Position numbers and translations under genes: made by a program. Shown piece by piece: positions 48,310 to 55,513 of a stretch of 64,000 nucleotides of DNA. The notes under the pieces are model-generated. The model was not told where the DNA came from. It worked only from the letters and a program-made list of their open reading frames with translations, and made no database searches. Numbering within the stretch: the stretch's first letter is position 1; every line of letters begins with the position of its first letter. The stretch comes from JAMXLJ01 sp036558745 (GTDB lineage: Bacteria; Actinomycetota; Acidimicrobiia; IMCC26256; JAMXLJ01). Location: positions 98,123 to 162,122 of the forward strand of contig DATBEZ010000033.1 of assembly GCA_036558745.1 (NCBI GenBank). The letters are read 5' to 3'.

Positions 48310-48337
48310 AACCTAGCGTATTGTGTAGAGTCTTCAC
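48310..48337. promoter_or_regulatory. Divergent leaderless promoters and MarR operator
   Basis: On the minus strand TAGGTT (48310-48315) is 7 nt from the drrA-like GTG. On the plus strand TAGAGT (48326-48331) is 8 nt from the MarR ATG. The dyad GTGTAGAGTCTTCAC (48323-48337) has 12 of 15 symmetric positions and overlaps the MarR -10, as expected for autorepression. Confidence 0.5.
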
Positions 48338-48339
48338 GA

Positions 48340-48813
48340 ATGGGCGGCTCAGCCGGCACGGAAGCGGCGATCGGGACGACGCACGAGCTGCGGGCCGACG
48401 TGCTCGCGCAGCTCGTCCGCCTCGCACCGGTGCTCGAGCAGCTGCGCGCCGAAGGGCTGCGCAAGCGCCGGCTCACCCGGCCACGCGCGCGCCTGCTGCG
48501 CGTCCTCGCCGACGGCGGACCGTTGGTCATGTGCGACATCAGCCGCGCGCTCGACGTGACACCGCGCGCGGTGACCGGGCTCGTCGACGGCTTGCAGGAG
48601 GACGGGCTCGTGCGGCGGGTCGACCATCCGTCCGACCGGCGGGCGACGATCATCGAGCTCACGCCACTCGGCCGTCGTCTGTGTCGCGAGATGCGCCAAG
48701 GTCTCAATCGCTTCGCCGACGAGCTCCTCGCGGGTGTCACACGCGACGACCTCGCCGCGAGCCTGCGCGTGCTCGACCTCTGTCAGGCCGCGTTCGAGGC
48801 GCGCGCCGACTGA
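48340..48813 (+). CDS. MarR family transcriptional regulator
   Basis: This 157-residue winged-helix regulator has LTRPRARLLRVLADGGPLVM, the recognition region DISRALDVTPRAVTGLVDGL, and the wing DHPSDRRATIIELTPLGRRL, which contains the conserved D-x-R-A/D. It probably dimerises through terminal helices and represses the adjacent exporter until a ligand binds. ATG 48340 is 38 bp from the divergent drrA-like start and looks leaderless. It ends 14 bp from the convergent NuoF-like gene. Confidence 0.93.
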   Translation: MGGSAGTEAAIGTTHELRADVLAQLVRLAPVLEQLRAEGLRKRRLTRPRARLLRVLADGGPLVMCDISRALDVTPRAVTGLVDGLQEDGLVRRVDHPSDRRATIIELTPLGRRLCREMRQGLNRFADELLAGVTRDDLAASLRVLDLCQAAFEARAD

Positions 48814-48827
48814 GAGACGCGCCGGCG

Positions 48828-50303
48828 TCAGAGCAAGCCGAGGTCGGCGTGGTGGTCGTCGAGGAGGTCGGCCGGCGCCTTGCCCGAGTACGTCTCGTCG
48901 AAGGTCCAGTCCGGCTGCTTGAGCGCCTCGCGCTGATCGACGATGGCGTGGTTGCGCAGGATCTGGTGGATCGCGGCCACGAGATACGGGGGCGCGGCCG
49001 GCAGTGACGCGTCGAGATGACCGCTGAACTGCTCCGGGAACAACGCCATGATGCTTTCGATCACGACCTGGTGCTGGGTCGCGAGGTTGCAACGCGCGCC
49101 GTACGCGACGTTCGCGAGGCGGGATCGCATGTCGTCCATGTCGGTCGCGGTGGCCTCGTCCTCGCGCAGACGTTCGAGCGCGTCGGAGATCGCGAGGCCG
49201 TCCTGCTTGCACGGCGTGCACTGGCCGCACGACTCGACCGCGAGGAAGCGCGAGACGCCCTGTGCGACCGCGACCATGTCGATCGAGTCGTCGAAGACGA
49301 TGAAACCGCCCGCACCCAGGCCGCTGCCGATCCCAGCGAGCGCCTCGTAGCTGACCGGCGTGTCGAGCGCGGACTCCGGCACGAGCGCGTTGGCAACGCC
49401 CGACATCACCGCCGTGATCCGCCGCCCCGGACGGGGGCCCCCGCCGACCGACTCGATGACCTCGCGCAGCGGCGTGCCGAGCGCGAACTCGCCCACGCCG
49501 TGTCGGCGGGTCGCGCCGCTCACCGTGCACACGATCGTGCCCGGCGAGGCGTCGGTGCCGACCTCGCGGAACCAGGCCGCCCCGCGCACGACGATGCCCG
49601 GGACGTTGGCGAACGTCTCCACGTTGCTGGCGAGCGTCGGCGGCGCCTCGGTCTCACCCGACGGGCCGGCCATCTCGACATGTGCCGCCGACTTCGTCTC
49701 GTCGGTCACGTCGGCGTCGGTCTCGACGACCTCCTCGACGCCACGGCGGAACGGCGGGGCGATGCGAGGGAACGGGTACCGGCCGTCGACGACCTCGAGC
49801 AGACCGGTCTCCTCACCGAAGAGGTACTCGTTCGGGCCTTCGACGACATCGACCGTCACACCGTCGAGCCAGCCCGCGGCGGCGATCTCCGCGATCGCGT
49901 GACGGACGCGCGCGATCTCGGGCTCGAACGTGCGCTTGATGCCGACGATCACATTGTCGGCGCCGACCGCGTGTGCGCCGACGAGCGCGCCCTCCAGCAC
50001 GCGATACGGGTCGTAGCGCAGGAGCATCCGGTCCTTGAAGCACCCCGGCTCGCCCTCGGCCGCGTTCACCACGACGGTCGACGGCGCCGTCGGCGAGTGG
50101 TTCGCGCGCACGGTCGCCCACTTGCGCCCGGTCGGGAACCCGGCACCGCCGCGCCCCCGCAAGCCGGATGCCGCGACCTCGTCGATCAACGCGGCGGGGT
50201 CGAGCTTGCGGGCTGCGGACAGCGCCTGACCGCCGCCACCCTCGACGTAGGCGTCGAGCGACGCGACGGGCAGGTCCGGGAGGAGGCGGTTCACGATCGG
50301 CAT
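48828..50303 (-). CDS. NuoF-like NADH-binding flavo/iron-sulfur protein
   Basis: This 491-residue protein of the Complex I 51-kDa family has an FMN/NADH site with SGLRGRGGAGFPTGRKWATV (about 47-66) and VVNAAEGEPGCFKDR. An SLBB-like segment follows. The 4Fe-4S cluster is held by ESCGQCTPCKQD (about 354-365) and a later Cys in ARCNLATQHQ. No other Nuo subunit is nearby, so it probably passes electrons from NADH to a ferredoxin or a separate oxidoreductase, like HoxF or formate dehydrogenase beta-type proteins. The C-terminal 80 residues are family-specific. ATG 50303 is used. Confidence 0.88.
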   Translation of the reverse strand: MPIVNRLLPDLPVASLDAYVEGGGGQALSAARKLDPAALIDEVAASGLRGRGGAGFPTGRKWATVRANHSPTAPSTVVVNAAEGEPGCFKDRMLLRYDPYRVLEGALVGAHAVGADNVIVGIKRTFEPEIARVRHAIAEIAAAGWLDGVTVDVVEGPNEYLFGEETGLLEVVDGRYPFPRIAPPFRRGVEEVVETDADVTDETKSAAHVEMAGPSGETEAPPTLASNVETFANVPGIVVRGAAWFREVGTDASPGTIVCTVSGATRRHGVGEFALGTPLREVIESVGGGPRPGRRITAVMSGVANALVPESALDTPVSYEALAGIGSGLGAGGFIVFDDSIDMVAVAQGVSRFLAVESCGQCTPCKQDGLAISDALERLREDEATATDMDDMRSRLANVAYGARCNLATQHQVVIESIMALFPEQFSGHLDASLPAAPPYLVAAIHQILRNHAIVDQREALKQPDWTFDETYSGKAPADLLDDHHADLGLL

Positions 50304-50367
50304 GCGGGGAAGGTTCGCGCGGGTGTCGACGCGGCCGACAACCGGGCGGCTCGCCGCGGGATCGCGC

Positions 50368-50769
50368 TCAGGCGCGCTCGGGTGCGGACGTGCTGTGCAG
50401 GCGCCGGACCGCCGGACCGCGGTGCGGCTCGTGCTCGAGGTCGAGCTCGAGACGGTCCACCTGCGCGAGCGCCTCGAGGTCGATGGCGGGCGGGCGTCGC
50501 ACGAGGCGCAGCAGGAAGGTCAGCACGGTGACGAGGAGATAGGCCGCGACCAACGCGAGCGAGACGAGGAGCGGGTCGACGACGAACATCCAGAGCAGCC
50601 CGAAGCCGACGCCGCCGTCGATGTGGAGATGGGTGAGCGGGATCGTGCCCCCACCGAACGCGACGACGGTCGAGAGGACGACGTAGGCGGCGGTCGCGAA
50701 GATGACGAGATTGCCGCACAGCTGTCCGAGCGCCTGCGCCTCCGCCGCGCTGCGACCTCGCATCCGCAT
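50368..50769 (-). CDS. Predicted two-helix membrane protein, unknown function
   Basis: This 133-residue protein has two hydrophobic segments (LVIFATAAYVVLSTVVAFGG and FVVDPLLVSLALVAAYLLVT) joined by a loop containing HLHIDGG. A charged C-terminal tail follows. No family is recognised. ATG 50769 is preferred (AGGT 6 nt upstream); 50763 and 50790 are alternatives. It lies 64 bp upstream of the NuoF-like gene and may be co-transcribed with it; a link to electron transfer would be speculation. Confidence 0.65.
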   Translation of the reverse strand: MRMRGRSAAEAQALGQLCGNLVIFATAAYVVLSTVVAFGGGTIPLTHLHIDGGVGFGLLWMFVVDPLLVSLALVAAYLLVTVLTFLLRLVRRPPAIDLEALAQVDRLELDLEHEPHRGPAVRRLHSTSAPERA

Positions 50770-50890
50770 CGGTGACCTGCCCCCTCCCATCGGTCCCCGT
50801 ACCAGGCAACCGCGATTCGTGGCCGAGCGCAAGCCGCGCGTGACATCGCGCGCGAGGCCGCGCCTAGGGACCGTGTCGCTTCTCGACGGT

Positions 50891-50896
50891 AGCCTG
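50891..50896 (+). promoter_or_regulatory. -10 element (TAGCCT), leaderless start of a pseudogene
   Basis: TAGCCT ends 8 nt before ATG 50905. The promoter of the decayed DUF1905 gene therefore appears intact. Confidence 0.4.
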
Positions 50897-50904
50897 CCCC
50901 GCGA

Positions 50905-51094
50905 ATGGGCGACTTCGATGAGGAAATGCGATTCACCGGCATGCTCGCCGAGGCCCGGGGCGAGGGCGGACGCTGGATCGAGGGTGCCGTTCGACCCGAA
51001 ACGCACCTTCGGCGAGGCGAAGCGCGAGTCGACCCGAGCGTCACGTGCGGAAAAGGCCGTCGCGATGTTGCGCGACGGGACGCGCCACCCCTAG
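50905..51094 (+). pseudogene. DUF1905/YdeI-type gene with frameshift and internal deletion
   Basis: The first frame reads MGDFDEEMRFTGMLAEARG, then EGGRWIE, the usual N-terminus of DUF1905 proteins. After one base of frameshift near 50983 the text continues VPFDPKRTFGEA, as expected. It then jumps directly to KRESTRASRAEKAVAMLRDG and a stop, which corresponds to the far C-terminal YdeI-like helix (EEAKRPETRxRRIAKAVEML in relatives). The central 100 or so residues are gone, with the junction near 51013-51022. It cannot give a working protein. Confidence 0.75.
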
Positions 51095-51103
51095 GAGCGT
51101 GCG

Positions 51104-51421
51104 TCAGTCGCGAGGGACGTACGCGCCGCGCCCCATAGCTGCGCTCTCTTCGGCGTCGATGTTGGTGTCGAGGCCGCCGTTGACCTCGGTGACCCAGTCG
51201 AGGCGGTCGGTGAGGATGCGTTCGACGCCGGCCTGCAGGGTGGTGGCGCTGATCGCACAGCTGCTGCACGCGCCCTGGAGCATGACCTCGACGATGCCGC
51301 GTTCGTAGTCGGCGCCGACCAGCACGAGGTCGCCGCCGTCCTGCTGGACCGCGGGTCGCATCATGTCCATGAGCTCACCGAGCTCGGTCTGGCGCTGTTC
51401 CAGGTCTTCGGCGCTGAGCAC
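51104..51421 (-). CDS. NifU C-terminal-type iron-sulfur scaffold protein
   Basis: This 105-residue NifU-like domain protein has MRPAVQQDGGDLVLVGADYE, then VMLQGACSSCAISATTLQAG with the CxxC that holds a transient 4Fe-4S cluster, and GVERILTDRL. It delivers clusters to apoproteins such as the iron-sulfur enzymes encoded nearby (IspH, the NuoF-like and radical-SAM proteins). GTG 51421 is preceded by GAGAGG. It is divergent from the ParA-like gene. Confidence 0.92.
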   Translation of the reverse strand: MLSAEDLEQRQTELGELMDMMRPAVQQDGGDLVLVGADYERGIVEVMLQGACSSCAISATTLQAGVERILTDRLDWVTEVNGGLDTNIDAEESAAMGRGAYVPRD

Positions 51422-51492
51422 TGCCGATCCTCTCCTCGCCTGTCCGTTCCTGTCCCGTCACGCACCCTTTGAGCATGCGTCCGACGCCGAGA

Positions 51493-51518
51493 GGAACGTT
51501 CCGACGGGTGCGGATAAT
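51493..51518 (+). promoter_or_regulatory. Promoter of the ParA-like gene with palindromic site
   Basis: GATAAT (51513-51518) is a good -10. GGAACGTTCC (51493-51502) is a perfect 10-bp palindrome overlapping the expected -35 end of the spacer and may be an operator shared with the divergent NifU-type gene. Confidence 0.4.
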
Positions 51519-51533
51519 CCCTGACACTCTACG

Positions 51534-52139
51534 GTGAGGCCCGTGATCGTCGTAATAGCAGCGCTCAAAGGCGGGGTCGGCAAGACGACCACGTCCGTGT
51601 ACCTGTCGGCCGCCTCGAGCTCGGGGCGCAATCCCGTCGCCCTCGTGGACGCCGATTCCCAGGCCAGCGCAGCCGACTGGCTCGAGGTCGCCGAGGACGA
51701 GGAGCTGGCCAAGGTGGAGGTGATCGAGGCCCCCACCGACCGGCTCCTGGTCAAGGCCCTGGACCGGGTCGCACCCGACGACGTCGCCGTCGTGGACACC
51801 CCGCCGGGGAACGAGCGCATGCTGGCGAAGTCGATCGAGCGGGCCACGGTCGTGGTGGTGCCGACCCGGGTCGGCGGGGTCGAGACGTCCCGGGTCGAGG
51901 CCGTCCTCGACCTGGTGCCCAAGCGCACGCCCGTCGGACTGGTCGTGTGCTCGGCGCGGACGTTCACCCGCGACTACCAGGACGCGGTCGCGGACTGGAC
52001 CGAGGCCGGCGTCGCGGTCTGGGGCAGCGTGCCCGAGCGCGTCGGGATCGCGGCCGGACCCGCGGGCTGGCTCAGCCCCGAAGGCCTCGACGTCTACCGC
52101 TCCGTGTTGCGCCGGGCGACCAGAGCCGCACGCGGCTGA
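51534..52139 (+). CDS. ParA-family ATPase
   Basis: This 201-residue single-domain deviant Walker ATPase has IAALKGGVGKTTTSVYLSAA (Walker A with the signature Lys), VDADSQASAADWLEV, VAVVDTPPG (Walker B) and PTRVGGVETSRV. It resembles small ParA/MinD proteins that position plasmids, chromosomes or protein complexes. No ParB-like partner or parS-like repeat is seen beside it, so chromosome partitioning is not implied. GTG 51534 or 51543 can be the start. It ends at a strong hairpin (52177-52207). Confidence 0.88.
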   Translation: MRPVIVVIAALKGGVGKTTTSVYLSAASSSGRNPVALVDADSQASAADWLEVAEDEELAKVEVIEAPTDRLLVKALDRVAPDDVAVVDTPPGNERMLAKSIERATVVVVPTRVGGVETSRVEAVLDLVPKRTPVGLVVCSARTFTRDYQDAVADWTEAGVAVWGSVPERVGIAAGPAGWLSPEGLDVYRSVLRRATRAARG

Positions 52140-52176
52140 CCGCCGCGACGACCACGCCACGGCAGAGCGACGCCGC

Positions 52177-52207
52177 GCGGGCGCGGTCGTGGTGCGACCG
52201 CGCCCGC
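52177..52207. terminator. 13-bp hairpin between convergent genes
   Basis: GCGGGCGCGGTCG (52177-52189) pairs perfectly with CGACCGCGCCCGC (52195-52207) around a 5-nt loop. It sits 38 bp after the ParA-like stop and 15 bp from the end of the GH114 gene, so it can act for both. There is no T run. Confidence 0.65.
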
Positions 52208-52221
52208 CGCGCCCCTGTGAC

Positions 52222-53148
52222 CTAGAAGCAGGCGACGCGCCAGGAATCGAGATCGAGATCCTTCAACATGCTCGAGAACCCGTCCTGTCGCGCGACGGGG
52301 CAGAACGTCGCCGGGTTGCCCTGGTACTCGGTCTGGAACACGGCCTTGCCGGCGCGCACGAACGGTAGGAGCGTGTTGCACTCGTCGTACTGGAAGCACT
52401 CCTCGTTGAGCGCCCAGTCGAACGCGTTCACCGTCGCGGCGTTGATGCTCTCGAGGCCGTTCTTCATCCCGACGGACAGGTGCCGCGCGTGCGCCTGCGC
52501 AGCGACCTGGAGATACCACGACGTCTGGTCGGTGGTCGTGATCGGGAAGCCGGGGTTGTTGCCGATCGGGTTGTTCTGGTCGGGCTCGATCCCGTCACAG
52601 CCGATGCTGCGCGCGACGTCCATGCGCGACCAGATCAAAGGCGCGAACCGCGCACGCGACGCGGGACGGATGTCGAGCCAGTTCTCACCGTCCCAGCCCG
52701 TGTTGTTCCCGATGACCGACCGTGGGAACAGCGCGGCGTCGGGACGGTAGGACTCCCACGCGCCGGAGTCCATGTAGCAGATGACCACTTTGCCGAGCCG
52801 GTGCAGCGTGCTGATGACGCCCGCGTTGTCGCCCTTGGCCCAGTTCACCGTTCCGAAGCCGGGCACCGAGACCGAACGCGCCGCGGGCATCGCGTCCTGC
52901 ATGTCGATGTCGAACATCGCCGCGGGTGACACCGACGTGTTGACGGTGCCGGTGATCTGCCATTGCCACGTCGTCCCCGGTTTCGGTCGCCACACGCCGC
53001 CTGTGGGCGGCGGTGGCCGGCGCGCGATCGCGCACGCTCCACCGATGACGACGAGCGCGACGGCGAGCATCGCGACGATCGGACGTCGAAGCGACGAGGT
53101 CCGTGTCGCGTCGTTCGGATGTTCGTTGCGCCGCGGCGTTGATCGCAT
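52222..53148 (-). CDS. Secreted GH114 family protein (endo-alpha-1,4-polygalactosaminidase-like), copy A
   Basis: This 308-residue protein has a basic start, a hydrophobic helix (PIVAMLAVALVVIGGACAIA, about 24-43) with a possible lipobox-like GGAC, a Pro-rich linker and a GH114 barrel. The barrel features are TWQWQITGTVNTSV, VICYMDSGAWESYRPD, NWLDIR, GCDGIEPDQNNPIGN and LSVGMKNGLESI. GH114 enzymes cut alpha-1,4-linked galactosamine polymers; the acidic residues in YMDSGAWE and IEPDQ are the probable catalysts. ATG 53148 has a G-rich site upstream; ATG 53175 does not. A paralogue follows upstream on the same strand. Confidence 0.87.
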   Translation of the reverse strand: MRSTPRRNEHPNDATRTSSLRRPIVAMLAVALVVIGGACAIARRPPPPTGGVWRPKPGTTWQWQITGTVNTSVSPAAMFDIDMQDAMPAARSVSVPGFGTVNWAKGDNAGVISTLHRLGKVVICYMDSGAWESYRPDAALFPRSVIGNNTGWDGENWLDIRPASRARFAPLIWSRMDVARSIGCDGIEPDQNNPIGNNPGFPITTTDQTSWYLQVAAQAHARHLSVGMKNGLESINAATVNAFDWALNEECFQYDECNTLLPFVRAGKAVFQTEYQGNPATFCPVARQDGFSSMLKDLDLDSWRVACF

Positions 53149-53393
53149 CGCGCACCCCCCTGGTGAATCCCCCATTGGCGAGCCCGACCCGCGCGCGAGC
53201 TCCTCGAAGGCGAGCCGGTGCGCGCAGTATCGACCGCGCGCGACCGCGATCTCGACGAACGCGGCGCCGACGCGCCGTGTGAACGACGCGCGGAAACCGC
53301 TCCCCCGTCGCGCTCACCTGCACGTTTCGGTGCAACCCTGCGTTTCGCGTAATTCTTCGTGACGGGCCCGGGAAACGGTTCCCCGCGAGCGCG

Positions 53394-54305
53394 CTAGAAG
53401 CAGGTTTGACGCCAGCTTCCGAGATCGAGGCGCTTCTTCATGGTGGAGAAGCCGTCCTGGATCGAGACGGGACAGAACGTCGCCGGGTTGCCCTGGTACT
53501 CGACCTGGAAGACAGCCTTCCCGGCGCGCACGAACGGTGCGAGGGTGTCGCACTCGTCGTACTGGAAGCATTCCTCGTTCAAGGCCCAGTCGAACGCGCT
53601 CACCGTCGCGGCGTTGATGCTCTCGATCCCGTTCTTCATGCCGACCGACAACCCGCGCGCGTGCGCCTGCGTCGCGACCTCGAGGTACCACGACGTCTGG
53701 TCGGCGACGGTGATCGGGAAGCCCGGGTCGTTGCCGATCGGGTTGTTCTGGTCGGGCTCGACTCCGTCGCAACCGATCGCCCGCGCGACGTCGAGACGCG
53801 ACCAGATGAGCGACGCGAACGACGCACGCGACGCGTGACGGATGTCGAGCCAATTCTCGCCGTCCCAGCCCGTGTTGTTCCCGATGACCGAACGCGGGAA
53901 CCGCGCGGCGTCGGACCGGTACGACTCCCAGGCACCCGTATCGACGTAGCAGACCACGACCTTGCCGAGGCGATGCAGGGTGTCGATCACACCGCCGTTC
54001 GGGCCCTTGGGCCACGTGACCGCGCCGAAGCCCGGAACCTGCACCGTGCGTGCGGCGGGGATCGCGTCGCTGAGGTCGATGTCGAACATGTCGGCCGGCG
54101 AGACGGTCGTATCGACGCGACCGGTGATCTGCCACTGCCACGTCGTGCCCGGCTTCGGCTTCCAGATCCCCGACGAGCGCTGCGGTGGCGGCGCCGGCGC
54201 GGGTTTCGGTGAGGAGAAGAGTGAGCACGCGGCGCCGAAGGCCACGAGCGACGCGGCAAGCAACGCAAGGGCGGTACGGCTCCGAAGGCTTCGTGTGTCG
54301 CGCAC
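53394..54305 (-). CDS. Secreted GH114 family protein, copy B
   Basis: This 303-residue paralogue of copy A has most of its catalytic domain nearly identical (GNNTGWDGENWLDIR, NEECFQYDEC, GKAVFQ, EYQGNPATFCPV). It differs in the signal/anchor (ALALLAASLVAFGAACSLF, with GAAC possibly lipidated) and the linker (Pro/Ala-rich). The active-site segments CYVDTGAWESYRSD and GCDGVEPDQNN are intact. GTG 54305 is preferred because GAGGAG lies 7 nt upstream; GTG 54335 is less supported. The 245 bp between the copies hold no gene, so each may have its own promoter. The tandem pair suggests recent duplication with dosage or substrate divergence. Confidence 0.87.
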   Translation of the reverse strand: MRDTRSLRSRTALALLAASLVAFGAACSLFSSPKPAPAPPPQRSSGIWKPKPGTTWQWQITGRVDTTVSPADMFDIDLSDAIPAARTVQVPGFGAVTWPKGPNGGVIDTLHRLGKVVVCYVDTGAWESYRSDAARFPRSVIGNNTGWDGENWLDIRHASRASFASLIWSRLDVARAIGCDGVEPDQNNPIGNDPGFPITVADQTSWYLEVATQAHARGLSVGMKNGIESINAATVSAFDWALNEECFQYDECDTLAPFVRAGKAVFQVEYQGNPATFCPVSIQDGFSTMKKRLDLGSWRQTCF

Positions 54306-54619
54306 GATCCATCTCCTCGATCGCCGGTTTCCCACGTAAGCGGGCGCGCGCGAGCACGACCGACGCGGGTTGGCGCTCGAGGTATCGACGATCAGCGCGA
54401 CGACGCTTGAGTGAACAAGGCGTAACCCGACACCGCTCGCCCCGGCGGCAATCGCTCGCCGGCCCTGCGACGTGCGCTTCCGCAGCGGGCGCCGAAGGTC
54501 ATCCGAGTTGGGTGATGAGCGCGACGGGGCCGTACCCGATGCTCTTCGGAGCGCGCGCCCGGTGCGCGAGCCGACCGTTGAGCGCCGGTGGAACCGACCG
54601 CTCGGGAGAAGGGACCGCC
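54306..54619. other. Intergenic region between divergent GH114 and CMD genes
   Basis: About 310 bp with no supportable gene. It must hold the divergent promoters. No convincing -10/-35 pair or repeat was found; CTCGGGAGAAGGG just before the CMD gene contains its ribosome-binding site. Confidence 0.5.
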
Positions 54620-54952
54620 ATGGCCGACGTCAACCTGGACACCCCCGTCCTCGACACGATCGCGGCGCTCACCGAGGCGTCGATCGAGCGCACGGACTTG
54701 AAGGAAGAGGAGCTCGTGCTGGTGCGCCTGGCCGCGCTCGCGGCCGTCGACGCGCGGCCCGTCTCGTACCTCGCGCACATCGGCGCCGCCGCCGAGGCCG
54801 GCGTGACCGTGGAGCAGGTGCAGGATGTGCTCGTCGCGGTCTCCCCGATCATCGGGACGGCGCGGACGATGTCGGCCGCGATCAACATCACCGAGGCGCT
54901 CGGCCTCGCGATCGCGGTCATCGAGGAGGACATCGAGTCGAACGGCGCGTAG
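54620..54952 (+). CDS. Carboxymuconolactone-decarboxylase-fold protein
   Basis: This 110-residue all-helical protein matches the CMD/AhpD fold in pattern: VLVRLAALAAVDARPVSYLAHIG, AGVTVEQVQDVLVAVSPIIG, TARTMSAAINITEALG. AhpD-type proteins carry a redox CxxC plus His; none of these Cys are present here, so peroxidase activity is unlikely and the role is unknown. ATG 54620 follows GGGAGAAGGG. The terminal acidic helix (IAVIEEDIESNGA) ends just before the tRNA gene on the other strand. Confidence 0.82.
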   Translation: MADVNLDTPVLDTIAALTEASIERTDLKEEELVLVRLAALAAVDARPVSYLAHIGAAAEAGVTVEQVQDVLVAVSPIIGTARTMSAAINITEALGLAIAVIEEDIESNGA

Positions 54953-54967
54953 CTTCGCCGTCGTGCG

Positions 54968-55042
54968 TCGGGCTGCCGGGACTTGAACCCGGGACCTTCG
55001 GTCCCCCAGACCGACGCGCTAACCAAGCTGCGCCACAGCCCG
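54968..55042 (-). tRNA. proT-like: tRNA-Pro(GGG)
   Basis: A 75-nt cloverleaf on the minus strand: 7-bp acceptor stem CGGGCTG/CAGCCCG, D-arm with AGCTTGGTTAG, anticodon stem TCGGT/ACCGA around CTGGGGG (anticodon GGG, proline CCC/CCT), T-arm CCGGG-TTCAAGT-CCCGG and discriminator A. CCA is not encoded. It lies alone between a CMD gene and a zinc-ribbon gene. The symbol indicates only the isoacceptor type. Confidence 0.96.
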
Positions 55043-55109
55043 CTGGAGCGGCCAGTCTAGGGAACGCCGGTGCCGCGGCGTCGAGCGGCAACCGTGGCGC
55101 CTGCCGCAG

Positions 55110-55379
55110 CTAGTGCAGCGCGTGGACCAGCCACTCCCCCATCTGCATGAAGCGGTAGCCGAGGTACACGGCGAGCGCACCGGCGAGCAGCTTCAGATGC
55201 CACGGGATGGGGAGCGGCGCCTCGTCGGCCTTGGCGTCGGCGCCGGCCGCCGCGGTTGCCCCTGCGTCGGGAGCGTGGGCCCGGCCGGGGTCGACGGGGC
55301 GTCCGCACGCCGGGCAGTTGCCGTCGACCAGCACGGTCGACGGCGACAGGTAGCGGCTGCAGTGCTCGCACCACGGCAC
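55110..55379 (-). CDS. Zinc-ribbon membrane-anchored protein
   Basis: This 89-residue protein has an N-terminal double Cys pair (WCEHCSRYLSPSTVLVDGNC then PACGRPVDPG) that forms a zinc ribbon, an Ala-rich linker and a C-terminal membrane helix (WHLKLLAGALAVYLGYRFMQ). It is a conserved type of small actinobacterial protein; function unknown. GTG 55379 is chosen because it places the first Cys at residue 4, but there is no clear ribosome-binding site. It follows the carboxyltransferase gene, separated by a long inverted repeat. Confidence 0.65.
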   Translation of the reverse strand: MPWCEHCSRYLSPSTVLVDGNCPACGRPVDPGRAHAPDAGATAAAGADAKADEAPLPIPWHLKLLAGALAVYLGYRFMQMGEWLVHALH

Positions 55380-55455
55380 GACCCCATTGTCGCGTGGATC
55401 GTCGTCACGGCCCGGGTCGGCGCGGATGGGTGCGTGTGGCTCCGGCACGCTCCGG

Positions 55456-55506
55456 CACTCTGGAGTCGATTCACCGGCATATGTCCAGGAAATCGACTCC
55501 AGAGTG
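55456..55506. repeat. 16-bp perfect inverted repeat
   Basis: CACTCTGGAGTCGATT (55456-55471) and AATCGACTCCAGAGTG (55491-55506) are exact complements around a 19-nt spacer. It follows the carboxyltransferase stop by 8 bp and precedes the zinc-ribbon gene by 77 bp. It may terminate or attenuate, but it has no T run and an unusually long loop. Confidence 0.7.
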
Positions 55507-55513
55507 GTGACGG

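Noticed and set aside
51534..52139. Chromosome partitioning locus (parABS) or replication origin
   Set aside because: No parB, no parS-like repeats, no DnaA-box cluster and no gidB/rnpA/dnaA neighbours.
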